NCBI GenBank assembly: GCA_963969495.1
Contig: OZ018329.1
Coordinates: 74,848,912-74,912,911 of the forward strand
Direction: 5' to 3'
DNA: 64,000 nt
From: Ceratothoa steindachneri
Taxonomy: Eukaryota; Arthropoda; Malacostraca; Isopoda; Cymothoidae
This document shows, piece by piece, positions 8,979 through 20,370 of this stretch; the stretch's first letter is position 1, and the number at the start of each line of letters is the position of its first letter. The notes beneath the pieces were generated by a model. It made no database searches, was not told the DNA's origin, and saw only the letters and a list, made by a program, of their open reading frames with translations. The translations under genes were made by a program, and so were the position numbers.

Positions 8979-11648
8979 TCAATTGTTTTGCGTCCCTAAA
9001 CGGCCACTTTTCAAGACCTTGTCTAGTCTTGACTTGAACTGGTCAACAGATTCACTGTTGACAACTTCCACTGGAAGTGCGTTCCACATACCGCAGATAC
9101 TGTAAGTGAAAAAATTTCCACACAGATTGCGGTTGTAACGCTTCAGTTCAAGTTTGAAGCCGTGATTGCGCGTTCTGTTCTCACTCAGTGTGAAAATATC
9201 CCGGTAGTCAACATTGTCGAACCCTCGAAGTATTTTGAAAACTTCGATGAGCTGACCACATAGTCTACGGGTTTCCAGCGAGAACAGATCTAATTCCCTT
9301 AGTCTATCCTCATAACTTTTATGTCGGATAGAGGGAATCAGCTTGGTTGACCTGGCTTGCACGCGTTCCAATCTCGCGATGTCCTTTCGCAATGAAGGAC
9401 TCCAAAATTGTACGGCATACTCCAGGTGCGGTCGGACAAGTGAGTTGTACAGGCACAGTACAATCTCCTGGTTCCGATAACCAAACTGGCGCTTAATATA
9501 GCCTAGCATCCTTTGGGCCTTTTTCTCCGCCTCAATGCACTGTTTCGAGAACTTGAGGTCACTAGTGATTGTTACACCCAAGTCCTTCTCAGTGTCGGTG
9601 GATTCAATAGCAGTGCCCTTAAGGATATACTGAGATTGGGGGTTTCTGTGGCCGATATGCATCACTTTGCATTTGTTCACGTTAAAAGGCATTTGTGATG
9701 TGTCCGACCACTCCCCAATCTTCCCAAGATCTTCCTGCAGGCGGGCAGTATTTCCATCCTTTGCAACGTTCATACCAAGCTTGGTATCGTCGGCAAATTT
9801 GGAAATCTTGGCAACCATGTCACCGTCCATGTCGTTGACGTAGATGATGAATAGTAGTGGTCCCAGGACAGAACCTTGAGGCACCCCGCTAGTAACGGGC
9901 ACCCACTCAGAAGACTGTCCATTTACCACCACCCGTTGCCGTCTGCCACTTAGCCAGTTCTCGATCCAGCCGGCTACCTTTCCGTCTATGCCCAGCGCTC
10001 GCACTTTCCGGAGAAGGCGGCGGTGTGGTACCTTATCAAAGGCTTTCTGAAAGTCTAGGTAGACCACATCCACCGCCTTGTCCCGATCGTGCTCACTGAA
10101 AACGAAGTGGAAGAATTCCACAAGGTTCGTCAGGCATGACCGTTGCCTTCGGAAGCCGTGCTGGGAACTCCTCAGTAGCAGGTTTGACTCTAAATACGAC
10201 GTCACTTTGTCCACCATGATGCTTTCCATGAGTTTACCGACTATCGAAGTCAGACTGATAGGTCGGTAGTTCGACGGTTGGTTACGGTCTCCTTTCTTGA
10301 AGATAGGAGTCACCTCCGCTTCACGCCAGTCTCTAGGAACGCATCCGGTCCGGATTGACATGTTAAAGATAGCGCACAGATGTCGTGATACTTCATCGCA
10401 CACTTCCTTCAACACTTTAGGTAGAAACCCGTCCGGTCCTGGGGACTTATTCGTCTTTAGGTCAGCGATCTTTTTCTTTATTTCTCCTTCGGTGAAGTCC
10501 ATTGCCTCCAGCTTTTCCCCCGAGTAGGAATCCGTCGGCTGGGGAATGGGACCACACTCTTCAGTAAACACTGAAGAGAAGTAGTCGTTGAGGAGGTTGG
10601 CATTTTCTGCATCTGAATGCTTTAATATCCCCTCCTCATTCCTCAAAGGGCCAATCGTTCGTCGGATTGGTTTACGGCTGTTCACATATCCAAAAAACTC
10701 CTTGGGATTCTCTTTACAGAGTCTCGCCACTCGGAGTTCCTCAGACCGCTTAGCCGCCCTTATGCTGGACTTCACTCTCCTGGCTAGCCTCCGGTATTCG
10801 TCAAAGTCACCCGAGATCTTCGATTGCCGGTAGACATTTCTCTTCTCCCTAAGCAGTTGGCCGATTTCTCGATTAAACCACTTAGGTTGAACAGAAGACA
10901 GGCGGGGGCATTTCAGAGGGATGAAACGCGATTGAAGACTCATGAATGTGGTTTTGAAACTATTCCACGAGTCTTCAACGGCATCGCACACTTCTAGCCT
11001 CACGTCAGTCAGTCCAGCTCGAAGGCTTGCAAAGTCTGCTCTTCTCAAGTCAGGTTTCTTTAATTGACTGGCAACAGACCTTACCTTCGGGATCTTGACG
11101 CTAAATCTAACTAGCTGGTGATCACTGCCACCGAGCTCTTCGCCTACAGAGATATCCTCAACGATATCATCCTCAGAGGTGAAGACCAAGTCGAGGATAT
11201 TGTCTCCTCTCGTCGGTTCTCTGACCCATTGAGTGAGGAACTCGTTGTTGGCGAACTCCAGGAGTAACGCGCTCTCGCCACAGGCTGCTCTGGTTTCCCA
11301 GTCAACTTGGCTGTTGAAATCGCCCATAACGATGCACACTCTGCCTTGAACCAGCTCACCCAGCAGCTGGTACAGTTCCCTGTCCTTCTCAACAGGTTGG
11401 GAAGGGGGTCTGTAAAGCAGCAGGGTCCTGTATTTGGCAGGACCGATCTCTAGGTCAACGCCTAGGAGCTCGTGGTCGGATATAACGTTGGAGTTCGTAG
11501 ATTTGATTGTATCCTTGACATACAACATTACACCGCCACCCTCTCTGTCTGGCCTATCTTTGTGGAAGAGTTGGTAGCCAGGAACCGTGAATTCGCCTTC
11601 AAAGTCTCGGTTTGAGGTTTTTATCCACGATTCGGTTATGGCTACCAT
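8979..11648 (-). CDS. CR1-like ORF2: AP endonuclease and reverse transcriptase, intact frame
   Basis: Enzyme for target-primed reverse transcription: it nicks genomic DNA and copies the LINE RNA from the nick. The frame of 889 codons from the first ATG is uninterrupted. The endonuclease occupies residues 1 to about 190 (MVAITESW, GDFNSQVDW near 108, SDHQLVRF near 173). RT spans about 380-680 (NYRPISLTSIVGKLME, VYLDFQKAFDKVPHRRLL near 533, GVPQGSVLGPLLF, KFADDTKLGMN with the catalytic Asp pair near 616). A C-terminal domain follows. The endonuclease really begins upstream of this ATG: the same open frame encodes LLFNARSIRNKFPELRGLVA at about 11730-11670 and overlaps the end of ORF1, so translation probably starts by termination-reinitiation and not at 11648. 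No RNase H. This is the best preserved RT in the window; activity is inferred only from the open frame and motifs. Confidence 0.85.
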   Translation of the reverse strand: MVAITESWIKTSNRDFEGEFTVPGYQLFHKDRPDREGGGVMLYVKDTIKSTNSNVISDHELLGVDLEIGPAKYRTLLLYRPPSQPVEKDRELYQLLGELVQGRVCIVMGDFNSQVDWETRAACGESALLLEFANNEFLTQWVREPTRGDNILDLVFTSEDDIVEDISVGEELGGSDHQLVRFSVKIPKVRSVASQLKKPDLRRADFASLRAGLTDVRLEVCDAVEDSWNSFKTTFMSLQSRFIPLKCPRLSSVQPKWFNREIGQLLREKRNVYRQSKISGDFDEYRRLARRVKSSIRAAKRSEELRVARLCKENPKEFFGYVNSRKPIRRTIGPLRNEEGILKHSDAENANLLNDYFSSVFTEECGPIPQPTDSYSGEKLEAMDFTEGEIKKKIADLKTNKSPGPDGFLPKVLKEVCDEVSRHLCAIFNMSIRTGCVPRDWREAEVTPIFKKGDRNQPSNYRPISLTSIVGKLMESIMVDKVTSYLESNLLLRSSQHGFRRQRSCLTNLVEFFHFVFSEHDRDKAVDVVYLDFQKAFDKVPHRRLLRKVRALGIDGKVAGWIENWLSGRRQRVVVNGQSSEWVPVTSGVPQGSVLGPLLFIIYVNDMDGDMVAKISKFADDTKLGMNVAKDGNTARLQEDLGKIGEWSDTSQMPFNVNKCKVMHIGHRNPQSQYILKGTAIESTDTEKDLGVTITSDLKFSKQCIEAEKKAQRMLGYIKRQFGYRNQEIVLCLYNSLVRPHLEYAVQFWSPSLRKDIARLERVQARSTKLIPSIRHKSYEDRLRELDLFSLETRRLCGQLIEVFKILRGFDNVDYRDIFTLSENRTRNHGFKLELKRYNRNLCGNFFTYSICGMWNALPVEVVNSESVDQFKSRLDKVLKSGRLGTQNN

Positions 11649-11755
11649 TTCGGGTTCTTCCGTCGCTACGAGGCCACGGAGCTCAGGAAACTTGTTCCTG
11701 ATTGACCTCGCATTGAACAGAAGAACTTTCAGGGAGTCCCCTAATGTAGGACCCC

Positions 11756-13030
11756 CTATACTCTTCCGTTTCCCGGCTTCTTGTTTGTCGTGGTGGCACC
11801 ATTTTTGACAACCTCCGAGAAGGTTGTTTGGGGAGTGACTCGGGCGTACTGGCGTACGTCAACCTTCCCAATGGGCCGGACACTCCTTTGGGTGCGCTCC
11901 ACGACATCCTGGATGAGGTTGGCTAGGAACGCCTTGCCCTTAAAGGAGAGGTGCACCCCGTCCCTTTGGTAGAGGTCTTTTCTACTATAGAACACGGCGT
12001 ACGGGTCCACAAAAAAGACACCCTCAGCCGTACAGAGGTCTGCAAGGCGCCTGTTTAGCGACATGTTCCTCAAGTGGGCAGTCCGGCTTGGACCCCACCT
12101 CGGGAGCATCCCCACCACGACGCGTCTGCGGGTTTTTAGTCCACAGTCGTCGACAGCGCCCATAACTTTCCTCATAATTTCACCTGTAGGGCCTACCCTA
12201 CCTCCTCTGAGGTAGAGGTTGTTGCCACTTACCATAAGGGCAACGACTGAAGTCTCTGAAATCTGAGACTTCTCGGCCTCAGCTCTTACCTGCATATTCC
12301 CACAACCTGGGATGCAGCTCACCTTAACGCTTGTGCGAAGACGGGCCGCTAGCAGGGGCTTCAGACCCCGTGCTTGAGAATCACCAATAAGGGTGACTCT
12401 TGCACATTTGACTGCGGACGACTTAGTCTTTCCTTTCGGAGGCGACTTGCCGCTTTCCTCTTGTATCTCTAATTATTTTTTCTTCTTCTTCTTCCTCTTA
12501 TTCTTCTTCTTGACTTCCTTTGCTATCTCTTCGTTTGTTTCCCGTTTCTCTTCTTCTGCTTCTACTTTCTCTTCTTCTGTTTCCAGTTTCTTTTCTTCTC
12601 TTTCTACTTTCTCTTCTTCTCCTTTTACTTTCTCTTCTTCTCTTTCTACTTTCTCTTCTTCTATTTCTACTTTCTCTTCTTTCTTCTTTCTTTTCTTCTT
12701 TTTGGCTCGTTGAGGAAGCCCTTCAGCAAAAGAAATCGGCTGTTAGACGTCCGGAGCCTTCTCGCCTGAGCATCTGCATCTCTCTGTTTTTAAGAGTTGA
12801 ACTTCCCTTTTAAGGAGGGAGTTCTCCTCTCTCAGTTGAGCGATGCTCTCGCCCAGGCGCTTCTCGAGTTCGCAGAAGTCACAGACACTGACGCCATCTG
12901 TGAGTTCCTTGCAACTCCTTCCCCCGAAGTCTTCACTCCATCTATAGACTTTGCATATTTTGCAGGTTAGCTTTCGAAACGGAGGACCATTCTTCTTGGC
13001 CATGTTACAAAAGTCTCGGACCATACGCAT
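11756..13030 (-). pseudogene. CR1-like ORF1: zinc finger, coiled coil and GDSL/SGNH esterase, two nonsense codons
   Basis: A 424-codon frame from ATG at 13030 to TAG at 11756-11758, interrupted by TAA at 12741-12743 (CAA in the other units) and TAA at 12473-12475. Order: cysteine pairs CKIC (residues 23-26) and CDFC (50-53), probably a zinc-binding module; a coiled coil to about 85; a long Lys/Glu stretch built of EEEKVE-type repeats; then an SGNH-hydrolase domain. Its catalytic blocks are visible: VTLIGDSQAR (Ser, GDS block), MVSGNNLYL (Gly/Asn block) and DGVHLSFKG (Asp-x-x-His block). CR1 ORF1 proteins are known to carry esterase domains; their substrate is uncertain. As read, this copy makes only the zinc-finger part. 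Confidence 0.8.
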
Positions 13031-13895
13031 TAAAAAAGGGGTTTTTGGTTGTGATTTTCTCTCGCACTAATCTCATCCGCCTATTTCCAGGAGGTTTTCG
13101 GTCGTTCGGCGAACAGAAACCCTTTGATCAAGCACACCAACCCTAAGGTCTCCCCTGGGCCGGACGTCCCCAATCGTGCCGCAGCTCCCAACTGAGCAGC
13201 ACGAGAGCCCCAGTGAACTGGTTCTCTGATTTTTCGACAGGGGTGCTTGAGGTGTAACTGTCTTCCTACTAAGCCCTACTAATCAACTAAAAACGGCCAG
13301 ACTTGAGGCAAATAGTAAAGCTAAGTGCCCACGACTTCATCCGAGATCTTTAGCTGATCTGGCAACCAGCAAGGCACAAAAGCTCTCTCTCCAAAGATCA
13401 GTTGAGCCTTTATTCACCAAGTAGCGGTCACAGGGAGCTGGTCAGGCAATTACACGTTAGGAGAAAGCTTTTAAGGGGTACCTAGCATTTCTCCATTAAT
13501 CGTACCCCAAACGCCTAAGATCCCTTCAATCTCAGTCTCTTGTAACCTATGAGTGCTCCAAGGCGTTATTTAAAGAGGTTCCAAAGCCTCTCTTCTCACG
13601 CGGCATAAGGGAGCTGGTGAGGCCCTTATTAATAAACAACTTATGTGTAATAGAGATGAAGGTTTTTTTTTGTTATTGGGTTTTTGTTTTGATTTTTTGA
13701 CAGTTGAAGAGAGTTGGTGAAACTTAGTACTAACAGAATCGAATGGGTTGGTAGGGGGATGCAAGGAGACGCATCAAAGAAGTGGTAGAGAAGTTTGACA
13801 ACCCTTAGTCTGGATCCTACTACAGCTACCTTACTGGCATGGATGACCCTACCGGACTAAAAGTCCCCCAGCTTAGCTAGCTTAACTCAGGCAGA

Positions 13896-14318
13896 TCACG
13901 CAAGCTCTCTCACCGACGACAAGGTGGCTGTGTTGAGAGAGAGAACTTTCTCTTCTTCTATTTCTACTTTCTTCTTTCTTTTCTTCTTTTTGGCTCGTTG
14001 AGGAAGCCCTTCAGCAGAAGAAATCGGCTGTTGGACGTCCGGAGCCTTCTCGCCTGAGCATCTGCATCTCTCTGTTTTTAAGAGTTGAACTTCCCTTTTA
14101 AGGAGGGAGTTCTCCTCTCTCAGTTGAGCGATGCTCTCGCCCAGGCGCTTCTCGAGTTCGCAGAAGTCACAGACACTGACGCCATCTGTGAGTTCCTTGC
14201 AACTCCTTCCCCCGAAGTCTTCACTCCATCTATAGACTTTGCATATTTTGCAGGTTAGCTTTCGAAACGGAGGACCATTCTTCTTGGCCATGTTACAAAA
14301 ATCTCGGACCATACGCAT
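13896..14318 (-). CDS. unit 2 truncated ORF1 (zinc finger plus coiled coil, 140 aa)
   Basis: Open frame starting in unit 2 and ending 49 bp past the unit 1/2 junction. It encodes the CKIC/CDFC module, the heptad-like EKRLGESIAQLREENSLLKR segment and a Lys-rich tail, then 15 junction-derived residues. Three residues (EEK) are missing relative to units 5 and 7. Such a protein would keep putative RNA/DNA-binding and multimerisation parts but lack the esterase. Whether it is expressed is unknown. Confidence 0.5.
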   Translation of the reverse strand: MRMVRDFCNMAKKNGPPFRKLTCKICKVYRWSEDFGGRSCKELTDGVSVCDFCELEKRLGESIAQLREENSLLKREVQLLKTERCRCSGEKAPDVQQPISSAEGLPQRAKKKKRKKKVEIEEEKVLSLNTATLSSVRELA

Positions 14319-15183
14319 TAAAAAAGGGGTTTTTGGTTGTGATTTTCTCTCGCACTAATCTCATCCGCCTATTTCCAGGAGGTTTTCGGTCGTTCGGCGA
14401 ACAGAAACCCTTTGATCAAGCACACCAACCATAAGGTCTCCCCTGGGCCGGACGTCCCCAATCGTGCCGCAGCTCCCAACTGAGCAGCACGAGAGCCCCA
14501 GTGAACTGGTTCTCTGATTTTTCGACAGGGGTGCTTGAGGTGTAACTGTCTTCCTACTAAGCCCTACTAATCAACTAAAAACGGCCAGACTTGAGGCAAA
14601 TAGTAAAGCTAAGTGCCCACGACTTCATCCGAGATCTTTAGCTGATCTGGCAACCAGCAAGGCACAAAAGCTCTCTCTCCAAAGATCAGTTGAGCCTTTA
14701 TTCACCAAGTAGCGGTCACAGGGAGCTGGTCAGGCAATTACACGTTAGGAGAAAGCTTTTAAGGGGTACCTAGCATTTCTCCATTAATCGTACCCCAAAC
14801 GCCTAAGATCCCTTCAATCTCAGTCTCTTGTAACCTATGAGTGCTCCAAGGCGTTATTTAAAGAGGTTCCAAAGCCTCTCTTCTCACGCGGCATAAGGGA
14901 GCTGGTGAGGCCCTTATTAATAAACAACTTATGTGTAATAGAGATGAAGGTTTTTTTTTGTTATTGGGTTTTTGTTTTGATTTTTTGACAGTTGAAGAGA
15001 GTTGGTGAAACTTAGTACTAACAGAATCGAATGGGTTGGTAGGGGGATGCAAGGAGACGCATTAAAGAAGTGGTAGAGAAGTTTGACAACCCTTAGTCTG
15101 GATCCTACTACAGCTACCTTACTGGCATGGATGACCCTACCGGACTAAAGGTCCCCCAGCTTAGCTAGCTTAACTCAGGCAGA

Positions 15184-15588
15184 TCACGCAAGCTCTCTCA
15201 CCGACGACAAGGTGGCTGTGTTGAGAGAGAGAACTTTCTCTTCCTCTATTTCTACTTTCTCTTCTTTCTTCTTTCTTTTCTTCTTTTTGGCTCGTTGAGG
15301 AAGCCCTTCAGCAGAAGAAATCGGCTGTTGGACGTCCGGAGCCTTCTCGCCTGAGCATCTGCATCTCTCTGTTTTTAAGAGTTGAACTTCCCTTTTAAGG
15401 AGGGAGTTCTCCTCTCTCAGTTGAGCGATGCTCTCGCCCAGGCGCTTCTCGAGTTCGCAGAAGTCACAGACACTGACGCCATCTGTGAGTTCCTTGCAAC
15501 TCCTTCCCCCGAAGTCTTCACTCCATCTATAGACTTTGCATATTTTGCAGGTTAGCTTTCGAAACGGAGGACCATTCTTCTTCGCCAT
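15184..15588 (-). CDS. unit 3 truncated ORF1 (134 aa, alternative start)
   Basis: Same product as in unit 2, but an extra base just upstream of MAKKNG puts the normal MRMVRDF start out of frame, leaving the internal ATG as the first usable one. The zinc-finger and coiled-coil residues are unchanged. Confidence 0.45.
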   Translation of the reverse strand: MAKKNGPPFRKLTCKICKVYRWSEDFGGRSCKELTDGVSVCDFCELEKRLGESIAQLREENSLLKREVQLLKTERCRCSGEKAPDVQQPISSAEGLPQRAKKKKRKKKEEKVEIEEEKVLSLNTATLSSVRELA

Positions 15589-16478
15589 GTTACAAAAGAT
15601 CTCGGACCATACGCATTAAAAAAGGGGTTTTTGGTTGTGATTTTCTCTCGCAATAATCTCATCCGCCTATTTCCAGGAGGTTTTCGGTCGTTCGGAGAAC
15701 AGAAACCCTTTGATCAAGCACACCAACCCTAAGGTCTCCCCTGGGCCGGACGTCCCCAATCGTGCCGCAGCTCCCAACTGAGCAGCACGAGAGCCCCAGT
15801 GAACTGGTTCTCTGATTTTTCGACAGGGGTGCTTGAGGTGTAACTGTCTTCCTACTAAGCCCTACTAATCAACTAAAAACGGCCAGACTTGAGGCAAATA
15901 GTAAAGCTAAGTGCCCACGACTTCATCCGAGATCTTTAGCTGATCTGGCAACCAGCAAGGCACAAAAGCTCTCTCTCCAAAGATCAGTTGAGCCTTTATT
16001 CACCAAGTAGCGGTCACAGGGAGCTGGTCAGGCAATTACACGTTAGGAGAAAGCTTTTAAGGGGTACCTAGCATTTCTCCATTAATCGTACCCCAAACGC
16101 CTAAGATCCCTTCAATCTCAGTCTCTTGTAACCTATGAGTGCTCCAAGGCGTTATTTAAAGAGGTTCCAAAGCCTCTCTTCTCACGCGGCATAAGGAAGC
16201 TGGTGAGGCCCTTATTAATAAACAACTTATGTGTAATAGAGATGAAGGTTTTTTTTTGTTATTGGGTTTTTGTTTTGATTTTTTGACAGTTGAAGAGAGT
16301 TGGTGAAACTTAGTACTAACAGAATCGAATGGGTTGGTAGGGGGATGCAAGGAGACGCATCAAAGAAGTGGTAGAGAAGTTTGACAACCCTTAGTCTGGA
16401 TCCTACTACAGCTACCTTACTGGCATGGGTGACCCTACCGGACTAAAAGTCCCCCAGCTTAGCTAGCTTAACTCAGGC

Positions 16479-16911
16479 AGATCACGCAAGCTCTCTCACC
16501 GACGACAAGGTGGCTGTGTTGAGAGAGAACTTTCTCTTCTTCTATTTCTACTTTCTCTTCTTTCTTCTTTCTTTTCTTCTTTTTGGCTAGTTGAGGAAGC
16601 CCTTCAGCAGAAGAAATCGGCTGTTGGACGTCCGGAGCCTTCTCGCCTGAGCATCTGCATCTCTCTGTTTTTAAGAGTTGAACTTCCCTTTTAAGGAGGG
16701 AGTTCTCCTCTCTCAGTTGAGCGATGCTCTCGCCCAGGCGCTTCTCGAGTTCGCAGAAGTCACAGACACTGACGCCATCTGTGAGTTACTTGCAACTCCT
16801 TCCCCCGAAGTCTTCACTCCATCTATAGACTTTGCATATTTTGCAGGTTAGCTTTCGAAACGGAGGACCATTCTTCTTGGCCATGTTACAAAAATCTCGG
16901 ACCATACGCAT
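16479..16911 (-). pseudogene. unit 4 truncated ORF1 with nonsense codon
   Basis: Same reading frame as the other units, but codon 42 (Glu) is TAA at 16786-16788, directly after the SCK of the zinc-finger region. The same change occurs in unit 6. The product would be 41 residues. Confidence 0.7.
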
Positions 16912-17776
16912 TAAAAAAGGGGTTTTTGGTTGTGATTTTCTCTCGCACTAATCTCATCCGCCTATTTCCAGGAGGTTTTCGGTCGTTCGGCGAACAGAAA
17001 CCCTTTGATCAAGCACACCAACCCTAAGGTCTCCCCTGGGCCGGACGTCCCCAATCGTGCCGCAGCTCCCAACTGAGCAGCACGAGAGCCCCAGTGAACT
17101 GGTTCTCTGATTTTTCGACAGGGGTGCTTGAGGTGTAACTGTCTTCCTACTAAGCCCTACTAATCAACTAAAAACGGCCAGACTTGAGGCAAATAGTAAA
17201 GCTAAGTGCCCACGACTTCATCCGAGATCTTTAGCTGATCTGGCAACCAGCAAGGCACAAAAGCTCTCTCTCCAAAGATCAGTTGAGCCTTTATTCACCA
17301 AGTAGCGGTCACAGGGAGCTGGTCAGGCAATTACACGTTAGGAGAAAGCTTTTAAGGGGTACCTAGCATTTCTCCATTAATCGTACCCCAAACGCCTAAG
17401 ATCCCTTCAATCTCAGTCTCTTGTAACCTATGAGTGCTCCAAGGCGTTATTTAAAGAGGTTCCAAAGCCTCTCTTCTCACGCGGCATAAGGGAGCTGGTG
17501 AGGCCCTTATTAATAAACAACTTATGTGTAATAGAGATGAAGGTTTTTTTTTGTTATTGGGTTTTTGTTTTGATTTTTTGACAGTTGAAGAGAGTTGGTG
17601 AAACTTAGTACTAACAGAATCGAATGGGTTGGTAGGGGGATGCAAGGAGACGCATCAAAGAAGTGGTAGAGAAGTTTGACAACCCTTAGTCTGGATCCTA
17701 CTACAGCTACCTTACTGGCATGGATGACCCTACCGGACTAAAAGTCCCCCAGCTTAGCTAGCTTAACTCAGGCAGA

Positions 17777-18208
17777 TCACGCAAGCTCTCTCACCGACGA
17801 CAAGGTGGCTGTGTTGAGAGAGAGAACTTTCTCTTCTTCTATTTCTACTTTCTCTTCTTTCTTCTTTCTTTTCTTCTTTTTGGCTCGTTGAGGAAGCCCT
17901 TCAGCAGAAGAAATCGGCTGTTGGACGTCCGGAGCCTTCTCGCCTGAGCATCTGCATCTCTCTGTTTTTAAGAGTTGAACTTCCCTTTTAAGGAGGGAGT
18001 TCTCCTCTCTCAGTTGAGCGATGCTCTCGCCCAGGCGCTTCTCGAGTTCGCAGAAGTCACAGACACTGACGCCATCTGTGAGTTCCTTGCAACTCCTTCC
18101 CCCGAAGTCTTCACTCCATCTATAGACTTTGCATATTTTGCAGGTTAGCTTTCGAAACGGAGGACCATTCTTCTTGGCCATGTTACAAAAATCTCGGACC
18201 ATACGCAT
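17777..18208 (-). CDS. unit 5 truncated ORF1 (143 aa)
   Basis: Open frame identical in design to unit 7: MRMVRDFCNMAKKNG start, CKIC and CDFC pairs, coiled coil, KKKKRKKKEEKVEIEEEK tail, then the junction-encoded LSLNTATLSSVRELA. It could encode a stable truncated ORF1; expression is unknown. Confidence 0.5.
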   Translation of the reverse strand: MRMVRDFCNMAKKNGPPFRKLTCKICKVYRWSEDFGGRSCKELTDGVSVCDFCELEKRLGESIAQLREENSLLKREVQLLKTERCRCSGEKAPDVQQPISSAEGLPQRAKKKKRKKKEEKVEIEEEKVLSLNTATLSSVRELA

Positions 18209-19073
18209 TAAAAAAGGGGTTTTTGGTTGTGATTTTCTCTCGCACTAATCTCATCCGCCTATTTCCAGGAGGTTTTCGGTCGTTCGGCGAACAGAAACCC
18301 TTTGATCAAGCACACCAACCATAAGGTCTCCCCTGGGCCGGACGTCCCCAATCGTGCCGCAGCTCCCAACTGAGCAGCACGAGAGCCCCAGTGAACTGGT
18401 TCTCTGATTTTTCGACAGGGGTGCTTGAGGTGTAACTGTCTTCCTACTAAGCCCTACTAATCAACTAAAAACGGCCAGACTTGAGGCAAATAGTAAAGCT
18501 AAGTGCCCACGACTTCATCCGAGATCTTTAGCTGATCTGGCAACCAGCAAGGCACAAAAGCTCTCTCTCCAAAGATCAGTTGAGCCTTTATTCACCAAGT
18601 AGCGGTCACAGGGAGCTGGTCAGGCAATTACACGTTAGGAGAAAGCTTTTAAGGGGTACCTAGCATTTCTCCATTAATCGTACCCCAAACGCCTAAGATC
18701 CCTTCAATCTCAGTCTCTTGTAACCTATGAGTGCTCCAAGGCGTTATTTAAAGAGGTTCCAAAGCCTCTCTTCTCACGCGGCATAAGGGAGCTGGTGAGG
18801 CCCTTATTAATAAACAACTTATGTGTAATAGAGATGAAGGTTTTTTTTTGTTATTGGGTTTTTGTTTTGATTTTTTGACAGTTGAAGAGAGTTGGTGAAA
18901 CTTAGTACTAACAGAATCGAATGGGTTGGTAGGGGGATGCAAGGAGACGCATCAAAGAAGTGGTAGAGAAGTTTGACAACCCTTAGTCTGGATCCTACTA
19001 CAGCTACCTTACTGGCATGGATGACCCTACCGGACTAAAAGTCCCCCAGCTTAGCTAGCTTAACTCAGGCAGA

Positions 19074-19505
19074 TCACGCAAGCTCTCTCACCGACGACAA
19101 GGTGGCTGTGTTGAGAGAGAGAACTTTCTCTTCTTCTATTTCTACTTTCTCTTCTTTCTTCTTTCTTTTCTTCTTTTTGGCTCGTTGAGGAAGCCCTTCA
19201 GCAGAAGAAATCGGCTGTTGGACGTCCGGAGCCTTCTCGCCTGAGCATCTGCATCTCTCTGTTTTTAAGAGTTGAACTTCCCTTTTAAGGAGGGAGTTCT
19301 CCTCTCTCAGTTGAGCGATGCTCTCGCCCAGGCGCTTCTCGAGTTCGCAGAAGTCACAGACACTGACGCCATCTGTGAGTTACTTGCAACTCCTTCCCCC
19401 GAAGTCTTCACTCCATCTATAGACTTTGCATATTTTGCAGGTTAGCTTTCGAAACGGAGGACCATTCTTCTTGGCCATGTTACAAAAATCTCGGACCATA
19501 CGCAT
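19074..19505 (-). pseudogene. unit 6 truncated ORF1 with nonsense codon
   Basis: As in unit 4: TAA replaces Glu42, here at 19380-19382. The shared lesion shows that units 4 and 6 share ancestry at this position although unit 5 between them is intact. Confidence 0.7.
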
Positions 19506-20370
19506 TAAAAAAGGGGTTTTTGGTTGTGATTTTCTCTCGCACTAATCTCATCCGCCTATTTCCAGGAGGTTTTCGGTCGTTCGGCGAACAGAAACCCTTT
19601 GATCAAGCACACCAACCCTAAGGTCTCCCCTGGGCCGGACGTCCCCAATCGTGCCGCAGCTCCCAACTGAGCAGCACGAGAGCCCCAGTGAACTGGTTCT
19701 CTGATTTTTCGACAGGGGTGCTTGAGGTGTAACTGTCTTCCTACTAAGCCCTACTAATCAACTAAAAACGGCCAGACTTGAGGCAAATAGTAAAGCTAAG
19801 TGCCCACGACTTCATCCGAGATCTTTAGCTGATCTGGCAACCAGCAAGGCACAAAAGCTCTCTCTCCAAAGATCAGTTGAGCCTTTATTCACCAAGTAGC
19901 GGTCACAGGGAGCTGGTCAGGCAATTACACGTTAGGAGAAAGCTTTTAAGGGGTACCTAGCATTTCTCCATTAATCGTACCCCAAACGCCTAAGATCCCT
20001 TCAATCTCAGTCTCTTGTAACCTATGAGTGCTCCAAGGCGTTATTTAAAGAGGTTCCAAAGCCTCTCTTCTCACGCGGCATAAGGGAGCTGGTGAGGCCC
20101 TTATTAATAAACAACTTATGTGTAATAGAGATGAAGGTTTTTTTTTGTTATTGGGTTTTTGTTTTGATTTTTTGACAGTTGAAGAGAGTTGGTGAAACTT
20201 AGTACTAACAGAATCGAATGGGTTGGTAGGGGGATGCAAGGAGACGCATCAAAGAAGTGGTAGAGAAGTTTGACAACCCTTAGTCTGGATCCTACTACAG
20301 CTACCTTACTGGCATGGGTGACCCTACCGGACTAAAAGTCCCCCAGCTTAGCTAGCTTAACTCAGGCAGA

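Noticed and set aside
12393..12813. plus-strand open frames coding long Phe/Ser or Leu/Ser runs
   Set aside because: They are the antisense of the Lys/Glu-rich part of the CR1-like ORF1.
13570..20239. the repeated 64-codon MHPPTNP frame as a real gene
   Set aside because: It lies in the 5' UTR part of each unit and is identical only because the units are; no motif. Kept only as an upstream ORF within the array.
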